Source: Steroidobacter sp. (GTDB lineage Bacteria; Pseudomonadota; Gammaproteobacteria; Steroidobacterales; Steroidobacteraceae). Taken from it: a stretch of 35,931 nucleotides of DNA. The stretch is from assembly GCF_016790065.1 (NCBI RefSeq), contig NZ_JAEUPY010000442.1, forward strand, positions 1 through 35,931, read 5' to 3'. The notes under the pieces are model-generated. The model saw only the letters and a program-made list of their open reading frames with translations. It ran no database searches and was not told the DNA's origin. Each line of letters opens with the position of its first letter. The stretch's first letter is position 1. Below, piece by piece: positions 7,874 to 17,163 of the stretch. The translations under genes were made by a program, and so were the position numbers.

Positions 7874-9859
7874 TCAGTGGTCGCGCTGCTCGGCGTCCGG
7901 CGGGTTGCGCAGATACTGGATGATGGCCTGGCGGTGCTCGGCGTCGGCGATGCCCGGGAAAGCCATGGATGTGCCCGGCACGCCGGCTTGCGGCTGTTGC
8001 AGGAACTTGTCGAGCTTGGCGGCGTCCCATGCGCCTGACTGCGCCCGCATGGCCGGCGAGTATTCATCGAAGCCTTGCACCTGGCCGATGCGCCGTCCGA
8101 CGACGCCCAGCAAGTCCGGACCGATCCGATGCGACTGACCATCCACCACGGCGTGACAACCCAGGCATTGGGTTGCAAACAAGGTGGCGCCATCTTGGCC
8201 GGCCGAGGGCTCGAGCGTGGTGAGTGCGGCGTCGTCGCTCCAAATCAATAAGCGACCGTCGGTCAGCTGCAAAATCTCACGCACACGTTTATTGAGTGCG
8301 ATCGGCTCCTGCACCACGACGCGATCTTCAGCGACCGCCAAGCGATACAACGAACGCGACGACAACGAACCTACCAATAGATTGCCGGCCCAGATTGGAA
8401 ACATCTTGTCGCCCAACACCGCGAGATCGGAGGCACCGATGCTCGGCACCCAGGCCGTGGTCGGTTGGCGATAGTCGGCATGACTGTTCTGAGCCGCACT
8501 GAGCGGCCACGCCGTGGCGCCGTACTCAGTACCGTAAGTCACATTGGGCCAACCGAAGTTGGCGTGCTCTTGTAACAAGTTGAGCTCATCGCCGCCTTGC
8601 GGCCCATGCTCGGTCAACCACAGTTTGCCGTCGCGGCCCTGAGCAATACCCTGCGGATTGCGATGGCCCAGCGTGAAAATGGTTCGCTCGTGAGTGACCA
8701 GATCAATGAGCAGGGTCTTGCCATAGTCGGTGGCGGTGTCCTGCGAGAACGCCTGGCTGGACTCGATGCCGGAGAATCCTTGATCGCCCAAGGTCAGCAG
8801 CAGCTTGTTGGCTTCCAGCAGCAGCATCTCGCCGCCGACTTCCTCACCTTTGAAGGGATTCTTGCCGCGCTTACGGTTGGGACCTTTGAGAGGCACACAC
8901 GGCGTGGTCTCATACAACGTCGACCACTGACCTGATGAAATGCTCTGCTCCAGATTGCGCAACGGTACGGTGAGTTCGGACACTCTCACCGCCACACATT
9001 CGTTTTGCGCGTTCCAATAGTGATGCGAGGCGAAGATGCGGACGTTGTCGCCGTCGACGGCTGTTACTACGTCGGCAACACGGAAGCGCCATGTTTGTAC
9101 TTTAGGTGCGCCTTCTTCGTGCCAATCTCGCGAGCGCTTGGGTTGTCGAGCCGAGCCGCCGAACGCTTTGGCGAACTCTTCGCGATTCAACGGCACCAGC
9201 GTGGGCAGCTCCGTGACTTTGAAGCCGCCGCGCTCGGCCGGCGCATCGATCACATATAAATGTCCGTCGCCGGTAGCGAGCAACACCCGATCGCCGAGCA
9301 AACTCATGCCACCGCCGCGGGTGGCCGGCTCGGGAATCCAACCTTCTCTAATGGTGGCCTTCAGGGGATAGAAGGCGGTAGTGAAGTAAGCGTCGCGCGT
9401 CACTTGCTCGGCGCCGGCCGAGGCATGCACATGATTCAGCGAGTACGCCGCCAAGCCAATCGCAACCACCGCGCCCGCGACTACTGGCAACCGCTGCAAA
9501 CCGATAGGGCTGACCGCCAGCGGCACCACGACCGCAATCGCCATCACCAAAGGAATCAGCAAATACCGTGGCAAGGAAATCGACAGCGCTGCCGCCGCGA
9601 TCAGAAACAGACTCAACACCGCGAACGAGCGAATCAAGGTCAGCCCGGCGCTGCGCCAACTGGCCACACGATCCACCAGCAACGACAGCAGGCAGGCCGC
9701 GCCAAACGCTGCCACGACTAACAACAACGAAAGCTTCTGCGGCCGAGCCAACGAACTCCACAGCTCGCTGTACTTGAGCACGGGTAACAACGACAACACC
9801 AGCGCGCCGCAGGCGTACCACGCCAGACGTTGCCACATCGGTGGATGCACGTCGCTCAA
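7874..9859 (-). CDS. Membrane-anchored PQQ-type sugar dehydrogenase fused to cytochrome c
   Basis: This 661-residue protein has three parts. Residues about 10-150 form roughly five hydrophobic membrane segments. Residues about 170-550 are a GSDH-like six-bladed beta-propeller; the stretch GHRNPQGIA followed by LTEHGPQGGDELN is the hallmark of the soluble-glucose/aldose (YliI/Asd) PQQ dehydrogenases and includes the catalytic-type His. The C-terminus is a class I cytochrome c domain with CLGCH at 565-569 and a likely axial Met632 in GTSMAFP. It would oxidise sugars in the periplasm and pass electrons through its own haem to the respiratory chain. The start is TTG at 9859 with AGGA upstream; the ATG at 9838 is the alternative. 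PQQ use and substrate are inferred from the family. Confidence 0.88.
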   Translation of the reverse strand: MSDVHPPMWQRLAWYACGALVLSLLPVLKYSELWSSLARPQKLSLLLVVAAFGAACLLSLLVDRVASWRSAGLTLIRSFAVLSLFLIAAAALSISLPRYLLIPLVMAIAVVVPLAVSPIGLQRLPVVAGAVVAIGLAAYSLNHVHASAGAEQVTRDAYFTTAFYPLKATIREGWIPEPATRGGGMSLLGDRVLLATGDGHLYVIDAPAERGGFKVTELPTLVPLNREEFAKAFGGSARQPKRSRDWHEEGAPKVQTWRFRVADVVTAVDGDNVRIFASHHYWNAQNECVAVRVSELTVPLRNLEQSISSGQWSTLYETTPCVPLKGPNRKRGKNPFKGEEVGGEMLLLEANKLLLTLGDQGFSGIESSQAFSQDTATDYGKTLLIDLVTHERTIFTLGHRNPQGIAQGRDGKLWLTEHGPQGGDELNLLQEHANFGWPNVTYGTEYGATAWPLSAAQNSHADYRQPTTAWVPSIGASDLAVLGDKMFPIWAGNLLVGSLSSRSLYRLAVAEDRVVVQEPIALNKRVREILQLTDGRLLIWSDDAALTTLEPSAGQDGATLFATQCLGCHAVVDGQSHRIGPDLLGVVGRRIGQVQGFDEYSPAMRAQSGAWDAAKLDKFLQQPQAGVPGTSMAFPGIADAEHRQAIIQYLRNPPDAEQRDH

Positions 9860-10006
9860 TCGAGCCCGTCCTCGCTAGTGGGTATGAAGCCCCAGGCTGT
9901 TAACGCGAGCAGTGGGTCTTAGGATCCCCGCGCTTGGAAATTATCACGGGTAATAATCGGCAAGCGATCTGGGAAAGACCGCAATGGCTGACTTATGTTG
10001 GTCGAA

Positions 10007-10043
10007 CCGGGCGAGCACACGCGGGGAACGCGTGCTCGCCCGG
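10007..10043 (-). terminator. Long hairpin after the STN TonB receptor gene
   Basis: Arms 10007-10018 and 10032-10043 pair over 12 bp, followed by a two-base bulge and three more pairs around the loop GGGAA. It begins six bases after the receptor stop codon in the direction of transcription. There is no good U tract, so it may be a weak intrinsic terminator or a 3'-end stabiliser. Confidence 0.5.
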
Positions 10044-10048
10044 GATGC

Positions 10049-12619
10049 TCAGCGCATCTTCCAATCGAGCGACACGCCGATGGTGCGCGGGCGAATGATG
10101 AAGTCCTGCAGACCCAGGCCGAAGTCGCCATAGCCGAACGTTACACCGCGCTTGTCAGTCAGGTTGTTCACGAAGGCGGTGATGCCCACCTGATTGAACG
10201 TGGCACCGATGCGCAGATCGGTTTGACCGAACCCGTTGATGCGCAGGTTCGGCGTTTGCAACGACTGCGGCGAATCCGACAGATAACGATGCGCCAGCGT
10301 GATGGTCGGCTCAGCCGCCAACGGCAAGCGCGCCGTCGCCATCGCCGACACCTGCCATTCCGACGCGCCCGGCAACTGCTGACCGTCGCGCAAGATCACG
10401 TTGGCATTGCTGACCACCGTCTCGCTGAGCTTCGCATCCAGATGGGTGACGTTGAGCGTCAGATCGAACGCATCCGAGACGCGCCACAGGCCGCTGAACT
10501 CCTGACCGACGTTGCGTGCCTCACCGGCGTTGGTGCCGTAAGTCACATCGTCGGGACGATACAAGCGCACTTGCAGATCGCTCCAGTCGATCAGGAACAC
10601 CGTGAGATCGACCTGCAGCCGACGATCCAGGAAGGTGCTGCGGACGCCGACTTCGTAGTTCCACAACGAGTCGGTTTCCCAACCGCTCGGCGTATCGAAA
10701 TTGGCCAGCGGGAAGATGGTGTTGGGGTTGCCGAAGCGATAGCCCTTGGACGCCAACGCGTACAGCATCAGATCGTCATCGCGACGCCAGGCAATCGAGA
10801 CTTTGGGCGCAAAGCCATCTTCGGTCTGATGACCGGGCGGCAGCGCCAACGAGCCGGGATAGAAGATGCCGTAGTAGACCGAACGACTGTTCACTTCGGT
10901 ATCGAAGTAGCGGCCGCCGAACGTCAAGGTCCACTGGTCGGCGAACCGATAGTTGGCTTCACCGAACACGGCCTTTTCTTCGCCGTCGATCTTGCCCACG
11001 CCCCAATAGAACATGTCGCCGCGCAGGTCGGCCGGATTGCTGATCGGCGCCAAGATGGCGTACGAACCTTCCGAGACGATGGAGTCGTTGAAGGTCTTGT
11101 CGGTCGACGAACCCATCACACCGACGATGTAGTCGAAGCGCTCGCCCTTGGGCGACGCCAGGCGCAACTCGAAGCTGCGACTGTCGCTCTTACCTTTGTC
11201 GAAGTAAGGCGTGGGATTCGGCAGGCCGGCACCATAGAACTCGGTGTAGTCGTTGGTCAGGCTGCGCTTCTTTTCACTGTAGCCGCCGAGCGCGGTCAAC
11301 GTGGCGAAGCCGAGATCCTGATCGAGTCGCAAGCTATGCAGCTGCAACTCGTAACCCACCGGCTCGGGCACGACGGTGTTACGGGCGAACTCGCCGAGCT
11401 CCGGATAGCGATAGCCGAAGTCCGGCGTATTGTTCTTGTCGTAAAGATTGAACAGCGCGAGCTTGGTGCTTTCGCTCGGAGTCCACACTGCGGAGAAACG
11501 ACCGCCCTTGTCGGTCTGCTCGTTGCTCGCCTTGCGACCGGTGCCGCGGTTGTCCAGATAACCCGCTTCGGTTCGATAGTAAGCAACGCCGCGAATCGCA
11601 AACGTATCTCCCAAGGGAATGTTGATCATGCCCTTGCCGGAGTAGTTGGTGTTGCCATCGCTGTGATGAGTGCTGCTGGCCGACGTTTGAATGGCCGCGT
11701 CGAAACCTTCGGTGCTCGCTTGATGTGCAACGAAGTTGATGGCACCACCGAGCGCGGAAGAGCCGAACAATGTCCCTTGCGGACCGCGCAACACTTCCAC
11801 TCGCTCCACGTCGAAAGTATCGACGTCGGGAATGGCGATGGCGTAGCCGGGTTCGGTCAGCGGAATTTCATTGATGTAATAGCCGGTCGGGCCCTGGCCC
11901 TGATCCTTGCCCACCGAAGTGCCGACACCACGAATGATGGCAGTGGAATCACCCAACGGACCGGCATTGAACACGACGCCAGGTGTGCGCGACAGGTAAT
12001 CCTGGAAGCTCTGCGCACCGATGGCTTCGAGCTGCGCACCCGACATGGCAGACACCGAGCCGGCGATATCTCGCGCACGCTCAGGACGCTTGGTGGCGGT
12101 GACGATGACCTCATAAATCGAATCGTTGTCTTCTGACGCAGCGGTCGAGCCCGACGCTGCCGTAGCATTGCGAGTTGGCGTCGCCGCTTGCGGTTCAGCC
12201 TGAGTGTTCATCTCGGCGCGAGCCAGATGCACGGCCGCTGCGTTTCGCACATGAGCCGCCGGCCGCGAAGTCACATTGGAAGAATCGCGCACCAGAATCG
12301 CATTGGAATCGGTGACCGAGTAAGTCAGGCCGGTGTCGGCCAGGATGCGTTTGAGCGCGTCCAGATCGTCATAACGACCGATGACGCCATGAGTCTGTTT
12401 GCCCTGTGTGAGCTCGGGCGCAAAGAAAATCTCACGATTGCTCTGGAATGCGAACGCTTTGAGCGCGCTGCCCAGATCCTGCGCTTCGATATTGAACGTT
12501 CGCGGTTCCGGATGTGTCGCGGCTACCGCCTGTGACAAGCTCGGCGCAACGCCTGCGGCGGCCAGCACGCATGCGATGATTGCCTTCAGATGCGGTCGCG
12601 CCGCCACTGCGTTCTGCAT
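10049..12619 (-). CDS. TonB-dependent receptor with N-terminal STN signalling domain (FecA-type transducer)
   Basis: This 856-residue outer-membrane receptor also signals its occupancy inwards. After a signal peptide ending near VAA, residues about 41-111 form the secretin/TonB short N-terminal (STN) domain (TFNIEAQDLGSALKAFAFQS; the ILADTGLTY region). In FecA, PupB and FpvA this domain contacts the FecR-type anti-sigma factor. A TonB-box-like segment EVIVTATKR lies at 170-178, followed by the plug (SAMSGAQLEAIGAQSFQDYLSRTPGV in part) and a barrel ending in SLDWKMR. It lies directly downstream of fecR- and fecI-like genes on the same strand, the standard layout of a cell-surface signalling operon. 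The ligand (ferric siderophore, haem, or carbohydrate) is unknown; the neighbouring sugar dehydrogenase slightly favours a carbohydrate. Confidence 0.94.
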   Translation of the reverse strand: MQNAVAARPHLKAIIACVLAAAGVAPSLSQAVAATHPEPRTFNIEAQDLGSALKAFAFQSNREIFFAPELTQGKQTHGVIGRYDDLDALKRILADTGLTYSVTDSNAILVRDSSNVTSRPAAHVRNAAAVHLARAEMNTQAEPQAATPTRNATAASGSTAASEDNDSIYEVIVTATKRPERARDIAGSVSAMSGAQLEAIGAQSFQDYLSRTPGVVFNAGPLGDSTAIIRGVGTSVGKDQGQGPTGYYINEIPLTEPGYAIAIPDVDTFDVERVEVLRGPQGTLFGSSALGGAINFVAHQASTEGFDAAIQTSASSTHHSDGNTNYSGKGMINIPLGDTFAIRGVAYYRTEAGYLDNRGTGRKASNEQTDKGGRFSAVWTPSESTKLALFNLYDKNNTPDFGYRYPELGEFARNTVVPEPVGYELQLHSLRLDQDLGFATLTALGGYSEKKRSLTNDYTEFYGAGLPNPTPYFDKGKSDSRSFELRLASPKGERFDYIVGVMGSSTDKTFNDSIVSEGSYAILAPISNPADLRGDMFYWGVGKIDGEEKAVFGEANYRFADQWTLTFGGRYFDTEVNSRSVYYGIFYPGSLALPPGHQTEDGFAPKVSIAWRRDDDLMLYALASKGYRFGNPNTIFPLANFDTPSGWETDSLWNYEVGVRSTFLDRRLQVDLTVFLIDWSDLQVRLYRPDDVTYGTNAGEARNVGQEFSGLWRVSDAFDLTLNVTHLDAKLSETVVSNANVILRDGQQLPGASEWQVSAMATARLPLAAEPTITLAHRYLSDSPQSLQTPNLRINGFGQTDLRIGATFNQVGITAFVNNLTDKRGVTFGYGDFGLGLQDFIIRPRTIGVSLDWKMR

Positions 12620-12706
12620 GGACCGTACTCCCCATTCTGGTGTTGTATGTGGGGTAAAGCGTTACTCACACTCCACCCTCAACCAGTAAGACGCAGGCCA
12701 GTACAA

Positions 12707-12721
12707 AACTGTTAAACAGTT
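12707..12721. promoter_or_regulatory. 15-bp perfect palindrome upstream of the STN receptor gene
   Basis: AACTGTT-A-AACAGTT is an exact inverted repeat in the 139-base gap between the fecR-like stop and the receptor start. It lies in an AT-rich patch of an otherwise GC-rich window. It could be an operator or part of a receptor-specific promoter. Confidence 0.4.
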
Positions 12722-12758
12722 CGCCCAAATTGTTTATATGGGCTTTTACGTGGGGAGA

Positions 12759-13787
12759 TTACTGCCCGCCGGTCAGCAAGATACGTGAAGGCTCGCGCGC
12801 AGCGACCTGCAGCGGGTAATGACCGGTGACGGTCTCGACAAAACTTTCGCTATGACCTGCTTTGAAGACGCCGCTAACGCGCAACTGCCCAAGCTCCGGG
12901 TCGGCCAGTTCGATGCGTGTAGCGGAATATCGATTGATCTCGGCAATGGCCGCTTCGAGTGTGTCGTTATCGAAGACCACTTGGCCTTGACGCCAGCTCA
13001 CTACCTTGGCGACGTCCGCTTTGCGCTTTTCCACGGAGGCGTCATCGGAAACGATCAGCGCTTCGCCGGCCACTAGCAGTTCGGGCACGGGCGGCGCGTT
13101 GATCAAACGAGCCAATGGCGAAAGGATGGGCTCGACCGAGACCTTACCTTCGGCGAGCGTGACCTGCACCGAGTCGCGACTGTCCATTCGCACATCGAAC
13201 GCGGTGCCCAACGCAGTTACGCGTCGATCGCCCGCTTCGACCACGAACGGCCGATTCGGATTCTTGGCCACCTGGAACCACGCCTGGCCGGCCAGCAAGC
13301 GCACGCTTCGCCGCTCGGGCGTGAAGCGCACATCGATGCGGCTGTTGGTGTTCAACACCACCGAAGAACCATCGGACAGAGTGATCGTGGAACGCTCGCC
13401 GACAGCGGTACGGAACGCGCCGCCTTCGGTGACCGAGCCCATGATGATGGCCGGCGATGCAGTATCGACATCGCGAACCAGCGGAGCCACGGCGTACGCG
13501 ATGGCCACCGCAACGCCCACCACCGCAGCGGCAGTGGCGACACGGAAGAAACGTAGCCGATGCGTAGCGCTTAGCGCTTCACGACGCATTTTCAGGACGC
13601 GCGCATCCACTCGGGCCGCCGATAACGACGACCACGTTTGCTCGACCGCTTCGAATGCGGCCTTGTTGCGCGGATCTGCGCTCAGCCACGCATCGAATTC
13701 AGCGTAGGTGCGAGCCGAGTCGTCCTCATCGAGACGACTGTGCCATTCCGCCGCCGCCGCGTAGGCGTCTTCGTGTGCCGTTTCCAT
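12759..13787 (-). CDS. FecR-type anti-sigma/sigma regulator
   Basis: This inner-membrane regulator would hold the adjacent FecI-like sigma factor and receive the signal from the STN domain of the receptor. The 342-residue protein has an N-terminal cytoplasmic DUF4880-type helix bundle with the conserved AAEWHSRLD and FDAWLSADPRNKAAF segments. A single membrane span follows at about 81-103, then a periplasmic FecR domain (ERSTITLSDGSSVVLNTNSRIDV) and a C-terminal DUF4974-type region. I prefer the ATG at 13787, which has GGAG eight bases before it; a GTG at 13793 would overlap the fecI stop as GTGA but is too close to that ribosome site. Either way it is translationally coupled to fecI. Confidence 0.92.
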   Translation of the reverse strand: METAHEDAYAAAAEWHSRLDEDDSARTYAEFDAWLSADPRNKAAFEAVEQTWSSLSAARVDARVLKMRREALSATHRLRFFRVATAAAVVGVAVAIAYAVAPLVRDVDTASPAIIMGSVTEGGAFRTAVGERSTITLSDGSSVVLNTNSRIDVRFTPERRSVRLLAGQAWFQVAKNPNRPFVVEAGDRRVTALGTAFDVRMDSRDSVQVTLAEGKVSVEPILSPLARLINAPPVPELLVAGEALIVSDDASVEKRKADVAKVVSWRQGQVVFDNDTLEAAIAEINRYSATRIELADPELGQLRVSGVFKAGHSESFVETVTGHYPLQVAAREPSRILLTGGQ

Positions 13788-13789
13788 GC

Positions 13790-14344
13790 TCACTTCTCCA
13801 AACCACGCGCCATATGTTCCTTGGCACGCCGCAAATGAAAACGCACGCTTTCGACGCTGATCTGCAGGCTGGCTGCAATCTCCTCCTGTTTCATACCTTC
13901 ATAGAGCCGCAAAACGAATACATGGCGGGTGCGCGCCGGCAGCTCGAGCAACGACCCGAGCGCCCGATCCAGCAACTGCCTACCTTGTAAGACGCGCTCC
14001 GGCGAAAAATCGTTAGTGGGTAACTCACAATTTTCCAGCGGATCATGTTCGCCGGCATGCCGGACGGCCCGGCGCCGCACCCGGTCCCGGATCACGTTGG
14101 CGGCCACTTGGAAGACATAACCTTCCAAATACTCGATGTTGTCGAAGTTGGGCCGGTGCGCCAGGCGGATGAACACTTCCTGCACCAGGTCGTCGATGTC
14201 GTAGGCTTCGCGAATGCGCTTTTCGAAATAACTGGTCAACGGCCGGCGATAGCGCCGGTCCAGATGCACCAGAAATTCCACCGGGTCGGCGCCTGACGGC
14301 GCCGGCACGGACGGTGCTGTGACTTGTTTGCGCCAACGAAACAT
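13790..14344 (-). CDS. ECF sigma factor, FecI type
   Basis: This 184-residue extracytoplasmic-function sigma factor would direct RNA polymerase to the receptor promoter when the FecR-type partner is triggered. Region 2 includes DDLVQEVFIRL at 51-61 and the following NVIRDRVRRR promoter-opening helix. Region 4 has the helix-turn-helix QEEIAASLQISVESVRFHLRRA at about 153-174 (cited as a span; key residues E154, S164 and R172). The start ATG at 14344 fits the family length. It is the first gene of a fecI-fecR-receptor operon read leftwards and is placed 81 bases after exonuclease III, with which it is functionally unrelated. Confidence 0.93.
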   Translation of the reverse strand: MFRWRKQVTAPSVPAPSGADPVEFLVHLDRRYRRPLTSYFEKRIREAYDIDDLVQEVFIRLAHRPNFDNIEYLEGYVFQVAANVIRDRVRRRAVRHAGEHDPLENCELPTNDFSPERVLQGRQLLDRALGSLLELPARTRHVFVLRLYEGMKQEEIAASLQISVESVRFHLRRAKEHMARGLEK

Positions 14345-14425
14345 CGGGCCAGGAATAAGTTTCAGGCGGGAGAGTTGCCTGAGCTTAGAGCCGGTAGCAG
14401 GCGCGGAGCAAGTGCGCGCCGATTA

Positions 14426-15199
14426 TTAGTCGATCAGTTCGATCCAGGTCGGCGCGTGGTCGCTGGGCTTTTCCCAGCCGCGCACGTCGCGATCCACACC
14501 TGCGGCTTTGAGCCTCTGGGTCGCGGTCGCATTCAACAACAAATGATCGATGCGCAGTCCGGCATCCCGGCCGTAAGCGTTCCGGAAATAATCCCAGTAT
14601 GTGTAGATGGTCGCTTCGGGATGCAGGTGACGGATCGAATCCACCCAGCCTTGCTCGACGATACGACCGAACGCTTCGCGCGTCTCGACGCGAAACAAGG
14701 CGTCATCCACCCAACGCTCGGGCTTGTAAACATCGTTGCCGGTGGGAATGACGTTGTAGTCGCCGGCCAGCACGACCGGGCTGTCGCTTTTCACCAGCTC
14801 GGCGGCATGCAGGCGCAGCCGCTCGAGCCAACGCAGTTTGTAATCGAACTTGTCGCCGGGCGCCGGATTGCCGTTCGGCAAATACAAACATCCGATGGTC
14901 ACGTCGCGCACCACGGCTTCGATATAACGACTGTGTGAATCTTCCTGGTCGCCAGGCAACGCGCGTCGAATCTCAGTCGGTTCGCAACCTTTGGCGAGAA
15001 TCGCCACGCCGTTGTAACTCTTTTGTCCGTGCCAGATCACGCCGTAACCCAACTCACGGATGGCGGCTTCAGGAAACTTTTCGCTAGGCGTTTTCAGTTC
15101 CTGCAAGCACGCCACGTCGGGCGAGGTTTCCTGTAGCCAGCGCTGCAGGCTGGGCAAGCGAGCGTGAACACTGTTGACGTTGTAAGTCGCGATTCGCAT
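14426..15199 (-). CDS. xthA: Exodeoxyribonuclease III
   Basis: This DNA-repair enzyme has AP endonuclease and 3'-exonuclease/phosphatase activity. The 257-residue endonuclease/exonuclease/phosphatase-fold protein starts MRIATYNVNSVHARL. It carries LQELK with the metal-binding Glu in position, VVLAGDYNVIP (catalytic Asp-Asn pair), and the C-terminal RIDHLLLNATA and SDHAPTWIEL with the catalytic Asp-His. The ATG at 15199 has GAGAAG upstream and begins at the family's first beta strand; an in-frame ATG at 15241 would add 14 unlikely residues. It follows the DUF885 gene on the same strand, with 44 bases between them. Confidence 0.95.
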   Translation of the reverse strand: MRIATYNVNSVHARLPSLQRWLQETSPDVACLQELKTPSEKFPEAAIRELGYGVIWHGQKSYNGVAILAKGCEPTEIRRALPGDQEDSHSRYIEAVVRDVTIGCLYLPNGNPAPGDKFDYKLRWLERLRLHAAELVKSDSPVVLAGDYNVIPTGNDVYKPERWVDDALFRVETREAFGRIVEQGWVDSIRHLHPEATIYTYWDYFRNAYGRDAGLRIDHLLLNATATQRLKAAGVDRDVRGWEKPSDHAPTWIELID

Positions 15200-15243
15200 T
15201 TTCTTCTCAACATTCGTCACAGGGACCGAGGGTCCCGGCAAAA

Positions 15244-17064
15244 CTAACCTTTGGCGATGAACCCATCGATGCTGCGTGCCAGGACCACCATCGGCACATC
15301 ACCGCCTTGCACCACAGCGTCGTTGAATTTGCGGAAGTCGAACTTGGTGCCGAGCGCCTGTTGGGCTTTCTTGCGCAGGCGGTTGATCTCGCTGTGACCC
15401 ACCTTGTAGCCGCACGCCTGACCAGGCCACGCGCAGTAACGATCGACTTCGCTGGTGACTTCTTCCAAGCCCGAGCCATTGGTCTTGGCAAACCATTCGA
15501 TGGCTTGCTGCCGCGTCCAACGCTTGGCATGCAAGCCGGTATCGACGACCAAGCGACAAGCTCGGAACGCAATGGATTGCAGATAGCCGAGACGGCCGAC
15601 TGGATCGTTGTCGTAAACACCCAGCTCGGCAGCGAGCTGCTCGGCATACAGCGCCCAGCCTTCGGCAAACGCATTGAACGCCAGCAATGAACGGAACAAC
15701 GGCAACTTGAATGTATATTCGCCCTGCCACACATGCCCGGGAATGGACTCGTGATAGGTCAGTGTCGGCAACGAATAAGTGGTCCACAGATCCGTGGTGC
15801 GCAAATTGATCCAGAACTTGCCTGGCACTTTGCCGTCGATGGTGCCGGCACCGCCGTACGCGCCTGGCGCACCCGGTTCGACTTCCGGCGCCATGCGTTG
15901 AATCTGCAGATTTCCCGGCACGAGCGTCGCGAATGCACGTGGCAGCCGCGTGCGAATATCCTTCACTCGATCATGCAGCAACGCCATGATCTGTTCGCGC
16001 CCCTTATCGCCTTCGGGGAATTGGAAGCGCGCCTGCTTGCCCAGCTCGGTCATGCGCTCGCCCACCGTACCTTGCGTGAGACCTTGCGCCTTGAGAATCA
16101 CATCCATCTCAGCTTGCAACGCACGCAACTCTTGCTGACCGAGTTCGTGAATTTGATCCGGCGTCATGCGCGTGGTGGTCGCGGCACTCAACGCCCATGC
16201 GTAGTACTCGTCGCCTTTCGGAAGTTTCCAGACACCGGCGTCGCTGGTAGCGCGCTTGCGATGAGCTTGCAGCTCGGCGAGTTGACGCTGTAGCGCCGGC
16301 GCGATTTTATCTTTCGCGATCTTGGCCGCCTTGGCCGCGTAGTCACCAGGAATGTTCTTGGTCCGATTGGCTAGCGACGTCACCAGCGTCCATTCGGCGA
16401 TGTTGCCGCCGCTGGCCATGCGCAGCTGACTAAGCGTCTTGTCGAGCAGAAAGTCAGGAGCGATCACGCCCTGCGAGGCTGCGGCCTTCAGGCGCGCGGT
16501 CTCACCATCGATCTGGCCGGCGTACGCTTCCAATCGAGATAGATATGCATCGGCATCCGCACGCGTCTCAACAGTGTGGCGCGTGTCCATCATGCTCGGG
16601 ATTTCGAGGAAAGCACCGGTGTTCTGCGCGACCACATAGGGCGCGTTTCGATACGACCAGTTCTGATTCAACGTAGCGACATCGCCATAGGGAAAAGCAA
16701 AGCCTTCGCTGGCGAACTCATGCGAGGTGCGCATGACATCGACATCGATGCGCGTCGCGTCGCTCAGATGCGAGGTGTCGATAGCCTTCAGGCGCTGCAG
16801 CCGTTTCGCGGCCCGCTGCGCAATCGCGCGCTGCCCTTCGACGGAGCGGTCGGTCAATTTAGCTTTCAATGCCGCACGCGCGCCGGTGTCGATCCCCAGC
16901 CCGGTGGCGCTCTCGGGATAGTCGACCAGCAACTCTTCGGCCATCTCGGCCAGCAGGGCTTCGGTGGCCTTGTCGGCGTCGGCGGCGTGCGCACTGACCG
17001 GCAGATTGGCCACAGCAATGGCGGCACCGGTTCCCACTAGAAAATCGCGACGGCTGGCGGTCAT
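15244..17064 (-). CDS. DUF885-family metallopeptidase-like protein, Tat-exported
   Basis: This 606-residue protein belongs to the DUF885 family, whose members resemble zinc carboxypeptidases; the substrate is unknown. The N-terminus SRRDFLVGTGAAIAVANLP is a twin-arginine signal with an AHA-type cleavage site, so the protein is exported folded, consistent with a bound metal. The metal site appears as HESIPGH at 438-444 with a downstream Glu in FAEGWALYAEQ (Glu468), the conserved HExxPGH plus EGWA arrangement of this family. It lies 99 bases downstream of a tRNA-Gly gene on the same strand. A peptidase role is inferred from the motifs. Confidence 0.92.
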   Translation of the reverse strand: MTASRRDFLVGTGAAIAVANLPVSAHAADADKATEALLAEMAEELLVDYPESATGLGIDTGARAALKAKLTDRSVEGQRAIAQRAAKRLQRLKAIDTSHLSDATRIDVDVMRTSHEFASEGFAFPYGDVATLNQNWSYRNAPYVVAQNTGAFLEIPSMMDTRHTVETRADADAYLSRLEAYAGQIDGETARLKAAASQGVIAPDFLLDKTLSQLRMASGGNIAEWTLVTSLANRTKNIPGDYAAKAAKIAKDKIAPALQRQLAELQAHRKRATSDAGVWKLPKGDEYYAWALSAATTTRMTPDQIHELGQQELRALQAEMDVILKAQGLTQGTVGERMTELGKQARFQFPEGDKGREQIMALLHDRVKDIRTRLPRAFATLVPGNLQIQRMAPEVEPGAPGAYGGAGTIDGKVPGKFWINLRTTDLWTTYSLPTLTYHESIPGHVWQGEYTFKLPLFRSLLAFNAFAEGWALYAEQLAAELGVYDNDPVGRLGYLQSIAFRACRLVVDTGLHAKRWTRQQAIEWFAKTNGSGLEEVTSEVDRYCAWPGQACGYKVGHSEINRLRKKAQQALGTKFDFRKFNDAVVQGGDVPMVVLARSIDGFIAKG

Positions 17065-17163
17065 CTACGGCTATCCCCCTGACAAAGCACCACGGGCCAA
17101 CGGCAGCACGCTACCGAGGCACTGGTGGACATGGCTTGCTGATCCGCCCGGACGGGCCGGAAA

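Noticed and set aside
9995..12136. A 713-codon open frame on the plus strand, antisense to the STN receptor gene
   Set aside because: It is wholly inside a clearly coding receptor gene and its translation has no recognisable domain. High GC and codon bias commonly keep the opposite frame open.
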